Positions 1 through 3,941 of a stretch of 8,202 nucleotides of DNA are shown here, piece after piece (within the stretch, counting starts at the first letter, position 1; each line of letters begins with the position of its first letter). The DNA is taken from positions 1-8,202 of the forward strand of contig QFOV01000143.1 of the NCBI GenBank assembly GCA_003248565.1. Direction: 5' to 3'. The notes beneath the pieces were generated by a model. It saw only the letters and a program-made list of their open reading frames with translations. It was not told where the DNA came from and searched no databases. Origin of the DNA: Stenotrophomonas sp. Its GTDB lineage: Bacteria; Pseudomonadota; Gammaproteobacteria; Xanthomonadales; Xanthomonadaceae. Made by a program: the position numbers and the translations under genes.

Positions 1-46
1 CCCTCCCTTGCACCGAAGGTGCAGGGGAGGGTTGGGGAGGGGTGCT
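1..46 (+). repeat. Hairpin/G-quadruplex repeat, copy 1
   Basis: The left part folds into a 14-pair hairpin: CCCTCCCTTGCACC (1-14), loop GAA (15-17), GGTGCAGGGGAGGG (18-31), with one G.T wobble. It is followed by TTGGGGAGGGGTGCT. The G-runs at 24-27, 29-31, 34-37 and 39-42, separated by 1, 2 and 1 bases, meet the usual four-run G-quadruplex rule. The copy at 294-339 is identical except for the middle loop base. The window begins exactly at this copy, so it may extend further left. Confidence 0.85.
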
Positions 47-113
47 TTGAGCTGTTGATCCGCAGGTTTCACGGAGTTCAGCTGCCGCGCCGATGGATTG
101 CTGGGAAGGCTTC

Positions 114-136
114 TGCCGAGCGTGGCTCGGCACTAC
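114..136 (-). repeat. SMAG-like (GTAG) hairpin repeat
   Basis: Read on the minus strand from 136 to 114: GTAG, then TGCCGAGC, loop CAC, then GCTCGGCA. The stem is a perfect 8 pairs. A GTAG (or GTGG) tetranucleotide at the foot of a short GC-rich hairpin is the hallmark of the SMAG repeats known from Stenotrophomonas maltophilia, which belong to the REP class. The assignment rests on this architecture, not on a database match. Confidence 0.6.
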
Positions 137-141
137 AAGCC

Positions 142-173
142 CTGCGCCGAAGGCGCAGCGGAGGGGGTTTTTT
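142..173 (+). repeat. Degenerate relative of the hairpin/G-run repeat
   Basis: CTGCGCC (142-148), loop GAA (149-151) and GGCGCAG (152-158) form a perfect 7-pair hairpin closed by a C-GAA-G triloop as in copy 1. It is followed by CGGAGGGGG and six T (168-173). The C-rich lower arm and the second G-run pair are missing. The T-run lies 9 bases after the stem, so it is a poor intrinsic terminator, though weak terminator activity is possible. Confidence 0.4.
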
Positions 174-212
174 GCTGTGCCCCAGCCGCCGCGCATTTTG
201 CGAAGATCAAAC

Positions 213-254
213 GCACCCCTCCCAACCCTCCCCTTCGCTGCGCGAAAGGGAGGG
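213..254 (-). repeat. Hairpin/G-quadruplex repeat, copy 3 (inverted)
   Basis: On the minus strand (254 to 213) it reads CCCTCCCTTTCGC, loop GCA, GCGAAGGGGAGGG, then TTGGGGAGGGGTGC. The basal stem and G-rich tail equal copies 1 and 2, and the G.T wobble sits in the same place. The tip of the stem differs on both arms (TTCGC/GCGAA in place of GCACC/GGTGC), so pairing is kept. The plus-strand C-runs at 216-233 give a G-quadruplex motif on the minus strand. With copy 2 it forms an inverted pair whose hairpin ends face each other. Confidence 0.8.
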
Positions 255-293
255 CTCAGCTGCTCGGCAGAATGGAGTGCTCCGCGCTTCGCT

Positions 294-339
294 CCCTCCC
301 TTGCACCGCAGGTGCAGGGGAGGGTTGGGGAGGGGTGCT
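294..339 (+). repeat. Hairpin/G-quadruplex repeat, copy 2
   Basis: This 46-base copy differs from 1-46 by one base, giving loop GCA instead of GAA. Its stem arms are 294-307 and 311-324, and its G-runs lie at 317-320, 322-324, 327-330 and 332-335. Bases 319-339 are also the near reverse complement of 213-233. It lies 76 bases upstream of the SRPBCC start codon, on the coding strand. Confidence 0.85.
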
Positions 340-415
340 CTTCGCCATGAACCCAAGCGCTTGCGGCCCAACCACGCTCCGCGCATGCTCATGCCATTCA
401 ACAAGAGCAGCAGCC

Positions 416-943
416 ATGCACCGCAGACTCAATACGCTCCTGCTGCTCGCAACAGCTTTCGCCTTACCGGCCTACGCCGAAGTCAAAGACGCTACACCCG
501 GTGGCTTCACCGTCGAAAACAGTGTCCAGGTCGCTGCTACGCCTGCGCGCGTCTGGCAGGCGATGACCGCCGATATCGATCATTGGTGGCCGAAAGATCA
601 CAGCTGGTGGGGCAAGGCTGCAACGCTCGCCATCGATGCCCGTGCCGGTGGCTGCTTCTGCGAACGCGCAGGCGCACAGCAGGCGCAGCACCTGCAGGTA
701 GTGTTCGTCGATCCGCAGAAAACCCTGCGGATGACCGGCGGGCTGGGGCCAATGCAGGGCATGGGCTTGCATGGCGTCGCCGAATGGACGTTGCAGGCAG
801 AAGGTACGTCTACCCGGGTGACGTGGCGCTACCGGGCTGGCGGCTATAGCCCAGACGACCTCAGCGCCTTGGCACCGGTGGTGGACAAGGTCCAGGCGCA
901 GCAGTTGGATGGCCTGGCGCAATGGCTGCAGACCACCCGCTGA
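416..943 (+). CDS. Exported SRPBCC-fold protein (AHSA1/START-like)
   Basis: This 175-residue protein probably binds a hydrophobic ligand in a START-like fold, but its ligand and role are unknown. Residues 1-21 form a Sec signal peptide (MHRRLN, hydrophobic core, then ALPAYA before EVK). From about residue 31 the mature part has the SRPBCC pattern: the FTVENSVQVAATPARVWQAMT opening strand and helix, a tryptophan-rich segment (DIDHWWPKDHSWWGK, 53-67), central strands including a GGCFCE motif (C80, C82), and a long C-terminal helix (144-175). A secreted member is less usual than the cytoplasmic AHSA1 type. ATG 416 was chosen because the signal peptide starts there; the frame is open further upstream but crosses repeats. 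The ribosome binding site is weak (AGAG about 10 bases before ATG). Its stop lies 3 bases from the stop of the converging barstar gene. Confidence 0.8.
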   Translation: MHRRLNTLLLLATAFALPAYAEVKDATPGGFTVENSVQVAATPARVWQAMTADIDHWWPKDHSWWGKAATLAIDARAGGCFCERAGAQQAQHLQVVFVDPQKTLRMTGGLGPMQGMGLHGVAEWTLQAEGTSTRVTWRYRAGGYSPDDLSALAPVVDKVQAQQLDGLAQWLQTTR

Positions 944-946
944 AGA

Positions 947-1396
947 TCACTCTTCCTCGTCCTCGCCGCCTGCCTCTTCGCCACCACCGGGCAGTTCCAA
1001 AAAGGCCCAGAACGCCACGTTGTGCTCGGCCCAGCTGGCCGAGGCTTCGGACAGCACATCCAGCAAGGTATCGAAGTCCGCTGGGCTGCCCTGGCGCAGG
1101 TCGTTGGCATCGCTGAACAGCAATGCATAGCCGTTGGCCGGCAACCAGGACAGGTCACGCAGGCCATCGGACAGGGCATCCCAGTTTCGGCTCCAGCCTG
1201 CGGGGAAGTCGAGTTGCGTGCCGAGTCGCATCAGCAAGGTGCGCTTGTCGGCGCAGCCTTCCAGGTCGATGCGGCACACACGCAGCCCTGCATCGCGTGC
1301 AACCGCCGCCAAGCCACCAAGGTCGCCATCGCCGACGCCGTAGACGCCGGCCTGGCTGACATCCTCCAGGCCCATATCGAAACCGCTGTCACTCAT
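947..1396 (-). CDS. Barstar-family ribonuclease inhibitor
   Basis: This 149-residue protein is expected to bind and block the barnase-type RNase encoded just upstream, protecting the cytoplasm. The barstar core begins near residue 41 (CRIDLEG, matching the first strand). The recognition helix reads NWDALSDGL (71-79): D73 and D77 line up with barstar Asp35 and Asp39, the residue that fills the barnase active site. The later segment GYALLFSDAND (89-99) and helix FDTLLDVLSEASASW follow the family pattern. Relative to the roughly 90-residue Bacillus barstar it has about 38 extra N-terminal residues and a glycine/acidic tail (ELPGGGEEAGGEDEEE). ATG 1396 has AGGAG 6 bases upstream. The start overlaps the RNase stop (ATGA), pointing to translational coupling. 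The pairing with its neighbour is inferred from family and position. Confidence 0.9.
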   Translation of the reverse strand: MSDSGFDMGLEDVSQAGVYGVGDGDLGGLAAVARDAGLRVCRIDLEGCADKRTLLMRLGTQLDFPAGWSRNWDALSDGLRDLSWLPANGYALLFSDANDLRQGSPADFDTLLDVLSEASASWAEHNVAFWAFLELPGGGEEAGGEDEEE

Positions 1397-1857
1397 GGCG
1401 TACTCCTGGCGGGGACTTCAAAGCTGCGGAAGCTCTCGTAGTGGTCGTCGGTGTAGTACCAGGCATCCGGCGGGTCACCGCCGGTGACGATGCGCCTGGC
1501 GCCACGATGGCTCAGACCGGGTGTATCCACGGTGTATTCGCGGTAATAGCCGCGCGGGCGCTGTGGCAGCTGGCGCTCGCGGTTGCCGAAGGTGCTGCCG
1601 TCCTGGCGATGCGGGTACGGTCCGCCGCGCTGGATCAAGTCGATGGTCGCGCGCGCTTCTGCCGGCAGGAAAGCCGGGAGCGGATCTTTGCTGCGTTCGT
1701 CGCTACGTCCGTTCTGGCTGGTCTCGGCCGCTACAGGCAAATCCTGCGACAGCGACGGCGCGAACTGCGGCGGCGCAGGTTGCTGCAGCACGCGCATGCC
1801 CCACAGTCCGCCGATCAGCAGGACAATGGCGACGACCAGGAGTAAGGGCTTGCGCAT
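1393..1857 (-). CDS. Barnase-type guanyl-preferring ribonuclease, signal-anchored
   Basis: This 154-residue RNase of the microbial N1/barnase family should cleave RNA 3' of guanine by way of 2',3'-cyclic phosphates. Residues 1-22 (MRKPLLLVVAIVLLIGGLWG) form a signal peptide or membrane anchor without a clear cleavage site; 23-60 is a proline/serine-rich linker; the catalytic domain runs from about 61 to 148. The guanine-binding loop FGNRERQLP (90-98) matches barnase FSNREGKLP. E107 (YREYTV) corresponds to the general base Glu73, R118 to Arg83, R122 (RRIVTGGD) to Arg87 and H139 (DDHY) to His102, so all key residues are present. I chose ATG 1857 because the signal sequence starts there. An in-frame GTG at 1896 would lie upstream of the likely promoter. 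Neither start has a good Shine-Dalgarno site. The inhibitor gene follows with a 4-base overlap. Confidence 0.9.
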   Translation of the reverse strand: MRKPLLLVVAIVLLIGGLWGMRVLQQPAPPQFAPSLSQDLPVAAETSQNGRSDERSKDPLPAFLPAEARATIDLIQRGGPYPHRQDGSTFGNRERQLPQRPRGYYREYTVDTPGLSHRGARRIVTGGDPPDAWYYTDDHYESFRSFEVPARSTP

Positions 1858-1888
1858 GGGCAGTAGGAAAATTCCGGAACAGGTGACG

Positions 1889-1918
1889 ATTATCACGCCA
1901 TGACAGCGGGTTTGTTGA
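1889..1918 (-). promoter_or_regulatory. Possible promoter of the RNase-barstar operon
   Basis: On the minus strand, TCAACA (1918-1913) and GATAAT (1894-1889) are 18 bases apart and match the sigma-70 hexamers at 4/6 and 5/6. Transcription would begin near 1882, giving a leader of about 25 bases before ATG 1857. Prediction by eye only. Confidence 0.35.
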
Positions 1919-1930
1919 ACAGATGGTTCA
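1916..1930. promoter_or_regulatory. Dyad overlapping the RNase promoter, possible operator
   Basis: TGAAC (1916-1920) and GTTCA (1926-1930) form a perfect 5-base inverted repeat around AGATG. It overlaps the proposed -35 of the RNase-barstar promoter, a natural place for a repressor. It resembles but does not fit the Gram-positive LexA box, whose GAAC and GTTC half-sites are 4 bases apart rather than 5. No regulator can be named. Confidence 0.25.
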
Positions 1931-2026
1931 GTAGGCTGGCTTCACGCAACGGTAACAACGATCGCGCAGATCGCCCCTGCGGTGTCCATCGCCCAAACGC
2001 GGGACAAAGTTTCCTCTACAACACCC

Positions 2027-2055
2027 TTGGTAAGTTGCTGCATCGTCCCTACCAT
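2027..2055 (+). promoter_or_regulatory. Candidate sigma-70 promoter of the superoxide dismutase gene
   Basis: TTGGTA (2027-2032) and TACCAT (2050-2055) are 17 bases apart and each match 4 of 6 consensus bases. Initiation would fall near 2062, leaving a leader of about 57 bases that begins just before the hairpin at 2068-2087. No Fur or SoxR/OxyR box was recognised. Confidence 0.35.
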
Positions 2056-2067
2056 TGATAGCGCACC

Positions 2068-2087
2068 GTCTGGTTTTTCGACCAGAC
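2068..2087 (+). promoter_or_regulatory. Perfect hairpin in the probable sod leader
   Basis: GTCTGGT (2068-2074), loop TTTTCG (2075-2080) and ACCAGAC (2081-2087) make a perfect 7-pair stem, extendable by a U.G pair. It lies 17 bases upstream of the AAAGGAGA ribosome binding site (2105-2112). If the proposed promoter is right it sits at the 5' end of the mRNA, where it could stabilise the transcript. It could also be a DNA operator dyad just downstream of the start site. Confidence 0.45.
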
Positions 2088-2118
2088 ACAGAAACCGGCT
2101 ATCCAAAGGAGATCCCTC

Positions 2119-2730
2119 ATGGCTTACACCCTGCCCAAGCTGCCTTACGCCTACGACGCCCTGGAACCGCATATCGATGCGGCCACGATGGAGATCCACC
2201 ACAGCAAGCACCACCAGACCTACATCAACAACGTCAATGCTGCGCTGGAAGGCACTGAATACGCCGATCTGCCGGTTGATGAGCTGGTGAAGAAGACCAA
2301 GTCGCTGCCGGAAAACCTGCAGGGCCCGGTGCGCAACAACGGTGGCGGCCATGCCAACCATTCGCTGTTCTGGACCGTGATGTCGCCCAATGGCGGCGGC
2401 GAGCCGGTCGGTGACGTGGGCAAGGCCATCGAATCGCAGCTGGGCGGTTTCGAGAAGTTCAAGGAAGCCTTCACCAAGGCCGCGCTGACCCGTTTCGGCA
2501 GCGGCTGGGCGTGGCTGAGCGTCACCCCGGACAAGAAGGTTGTCGTCGAGTCCTCGGCCAACCAGGACAGCCCGCTGATGGACGGCAACACTCCGATCCT
2601 GGCGCTGGACGTGTGGGAACATGCCTATTACCTGAAGTACCAGAACCGTCGCCCGGAATACATTGGCGCGTTCTTCAACGTGGTCGACTGGAACGAGGTC
2701 GAGCGTCGTTACCAGGAAGCGATTGCCTGA
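2119..2730 (+). CDS. sodA: Superoxide dismutase, Mn type
   Basis: This 203-residue cytoplasmic enzyme converts superoxide to hydrogen peroxide and oxygen. It is full length for the Fe/Mn family: the helical hairpin occupies about residues 2-90 and the alpha/beta metal-binding domain 95-203. Metal ligands are H27 (MEIHHSKHH), H81 (GGGHANHSLFW), D164 and H168 (signature DVWEHAYY). The GGGHANHSLFW motif and the ANQDSPL segment with Q149 favour manganese over iron, but the metal cannot be proven from sequence. The start is clear: AAAGGAGA (2105-2112) lies 6 bases before ATG. The stop TGA is followed directly by TAG. It stands alone, with its own candidate promoter, leader hairpin and strong terminator, so it is probably monocistronic. 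Homologues are variously labelled sodA, sodB or simply sod; the symbol follows the Mn-type reading. Confidence 0.95.
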   Translation: MAYTLPKLPYAYDALEPHIDAATMEIHHSKHHQTYINNVNAALEGTEYADLPVDELVKKTKSLPENLQGPVRNNGGGHANHSLFWTVMSPNGGGEPVGDVGKAIESQLGGFEKFKEAFTKAALTRFGSGWAWLSVTPDKKVVVESSANQDSPLMDGNTPILALDVWEHAYYLKYQNRRPEYIGAFFNVVDWNEVERRYQEAIA

Positions 2731-2744
2731 TAGCGGTGACCTGA

Positions 2745-2773
2745 GGCGGTCGCCCCATGTCGGGGCGGTCGCC
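2745..2773 (+). repeat. Small hairpin flanked by a 10-base direct repeat
   Basis: GGCGGTCGCC occurs at 2745-2754 and again at 2764-2773. Between and overlapping them, CGCCCC (2751-2756) and GGGGCG (2762-2767) form a 6-pair hairpin with loop ATGTC. It lies just after the sod stop and just before the terminator, and may be part of the 3' end structure. Confidence 0.5.
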
Positions 2774-2776
2774 AGT

Positions 2777-2805
2777 ACAAAGGCCGGGCATAGCCCGGCC
2801 TTTGT
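2777..2805. terminator. Rho-independent terminator of sod, possibly bidirectional
   Basis: ACAAAGGCCGGGC (2777-2789), loop ATA, GCCCGGCCTTTGT (2793-2805) form a perfect 13-pair stem with the T-run inside the 3' arm. The symmetry means the minus strand also ends in CCTTTGT. It could therefore also stop transcripts of the converging EEP-fold gene, which ends at 2954. Confidence 0.85.
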
Positions 2806-2831
2806 CGTTGATGGCGCCGCGAACCCGATGT

Positions 2832-2930
2832 TGTGGGAGCGGCGTCAGCCGCGAAGCCGGAACTGCTCCGGCTGCGGCCAAACTGGCAACCTGATGACGC
2901 TCCAGCTTCGCGGCTGACGCCGCTCCCGCA
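2832..2930. repeat. Inverted REP pair (BIME-like element)
   Basis: Bases 2832-2857 and 2905-2930 are 26-base inverted repeats with a single mismatch. Each begins with the GYGGGAGCGGC motif of REP elements of gammaproteobacteria and contains its own GCGGC-GTCA-GCCGC hairpin. The 47 bases between them contain the right part of a third hairpin, AGCCGGA (2855-2861) with TCCGGCT (2867-2873). The pair lies between two convergent genes, the typical place for such elements. REPs are normally mobilised by RAYT transposases encoded elsewhere; none is seen here. Confidence 0.8.
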
Positions 2931-2953
2931 AGCGACCATCGGCAACTGCTGCG

Positions 2954-3763
2954 TCAGGGTTGCTCGGCGTCATCGGCGGCGGGGAGGCGGGTGATGCGCA
3001 GCGTTGCCATCATGCCCAGTGGCTCGGGTGCGGATTGCGCGTCAGTGGCGGGTAGCTGGATCGCCTGCTGGGTGATGTCGGCGAAGCTGCGGACCTGGTA
3101 CAGCACATCCAGCCCATGCTGCGCATCGCTTGCGAGGCGGGCATCGCCTCGACGGTTGGACGGATTCCTGCGTGCGGGCTGATACCCCGGCAGTTGCCGG
3201 ACTAGCTCCTCGGTGGGCGCAGCAAAGTCACCGATGATCAGCGACGGCAGGCCATCAGCCGTGGCATCCATCCATGAGCGCAGGTCGGCAGCCTGATGGC
3301 CGCGTGCGACCGGATTGTTGTCGCCGGGGCACATGCTGGCGGCGTAGATGTTCAGTTGCGCCTGTTGCAGCTGCAGGCGCTGCATGCCGGCGGCAGTGGG
3401 GGCGTCGTCGCCGTGCAGCAGGGTGATGCCGTCCTGCTGTGCCTGCAGGCGGGTCAGTACCGCATTGCCGCGGCGCACCGGTTGGCTGGGGCGGTCGGCG
3501 CTGACGAAATCACAGCTGTACTTGAGGCGGCTGCCCAGCCAGCAGGCAGGGTTGGGGATGTTGGCCAGCTGGCGCACGTCCTGTACCACGATCACGTCCG
3601 GCCGCAGGTCCTGGATCAGTGCGGCGATCCGGTCGCGCTGGCCGGTCCAGATCTCACCACTGTCGGGGAGACGCAGGTTGGCTACCTTGATGACCGGCAA
3701 CACCGGCTCGGCCATGACACCAAATGACAGGACAAGCAGTCCAAAACAGCCCCAGCGCAGCAT
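2954..3763 (-). CDS. Exported EEP-fold protein with eroded catalytic motifs
   Basis: This 269-residue protein has a signal peptide (1-18, MLRWGCFGLLVLSFGVMA) and a fold of the endonuclease/exonuclease/phosphatase (DNase I-like) family. Recognisable blocks in order are VIKVANLRLP (N29), PDVIVVQDV (56-63, where active members usually have QE), RRGNAVLTR (97-105), LIIGDFAAP (175-183, where GDFN is usual) and GLDVLYQ (217-223, the D219 block). The final SDH motif is absent: the matching strand reads PLGMMATLRI (248-257). Active members use those Glu, Asn and His residues for metal-dependent phosphodiester cleavage, so this copy may be inactive or changed in function. ATG 3763 has GAGG 7 bases upstream. 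It is transcribed alone, divergent from the transporter gene and convergent with sod. The family call is fairly safe; the activity is not. Confidence 0.75.
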   Translation of the reverse strand: MLRWGCFGLLVLSFGVMAEPVLPVIKVANLRLPDSGEIWTGQRDRIAALIQDLRPDVIVVQDVRQLANIPNPACWLGSRLKYSCDFVSADRPSQPVRRGNAVLTRLQAQQDGITLLHGDDAPTAAGMQRLQLQQAQLNIYAASMCPGDNNPVARGHQAADLRSWMDATADGLPSLIIGDFAAPTEELVRQLPGYQPARRNPSNRRGDARLASDAQHGLDVLYQVRSFADITQQAIQLPATDAQSAPEPLGMMATLRITRLPAADDAEQP

Positions 3764-3941
3764 TGCAACGCCTCAAGATGAGGGGCTGTCATGCTAATGC
3801 TTTCCGCGTGGAAGGGGCGTGCATGCGCTGGCACTGAGGTTTTGCTGGTGCAGGCGGTAGGTGTTTTGCTGGGCTGAACCGGTCTGGCGGGCGGCTTGAT
3901 GCGTTACGCTTGCAACCTTTGTATTCACGGATCGCCCGCAG
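3764..3941. promoter_or_regulatory. Divergent promoter region of EEP gene and peptide transporter
   Basis: These 178 bases separate two divergent start codons and should hold both promoters. The best plus-strand guess is TTGATG (3896-3901) with TGTATT (3920-3925), 18 bases apart; it would leave a leader of only about 10 bases before ATG 3942, which also lacks a Shine-Dalgarno site. No convincing minus-strand promoter was found. Confidence is low for any particular element. Confidence 0.25.

Larger units (their letters stand above)
1..415. other. Gene-free repeat cluster upstream of the SRPBCC gene
   Basis: No convincing gene is seen here. Open frames that cross it have no ribosome binding site, no recognisable domain, and translate the repeats into arginine/proline-rich sequence. 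The stretch instead holds three copies of a hairpin plus G-run repeat (1-46, 213-254 inverted, 294-339), a degenerate relative (142-173) and a SMAG-like hairpin (114-136). Between 340 and 415 there is a 10-base palindrome CAAGCGCTTG (354-363) but no clear promoter for the gene at 416. Whether a gene ends just left of base 1 cannot be seen. Confidence 0.75.

Noticed and set aside
142..173. Intrinsic terminator (hairpin followed by six T)
   Set aside because: Nine bases, mostly G, separate the stem from the T-run, and the shape matches the neighbouring repeats better.
1..339. CRISPR array
   Set aside because: Only three copies, in mixed orientation, with uneven spacing and strong internal hairpins; no cas genes.
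98..415. Upstream extension of the SRPBCC frame
   Set aside because: It translates the SMAG-like and G-run repeats; the signal peptide begins at the ATG at 416.
19..849. 276-residue plus-strand frame across the repeat cluster
   Set aside because: Arginine-rich translation of repeats and of the SRPBCC gene in the wrong frame; no start signal.
1858..1896. GTG start 13 codons before the RNase ATG
   Set aside because: It lies upstream of the likely transcription start, has no ribosome binding site, and would place polar and cysteine residues before the signal sequence.
1942..2622. 226-residue open frame on the minus strand
   Set aside because: It is the shadow of the superoxide dismutase gene, whose motifs and ribosome binding site are unmistakable.
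3830..3849. Sigma-54-like sequence TGGCACTGAGGTTTTGCT upstream of the transporter
   Set aside because: The GG and GC pairs are 12 bases apart, not the required 10.
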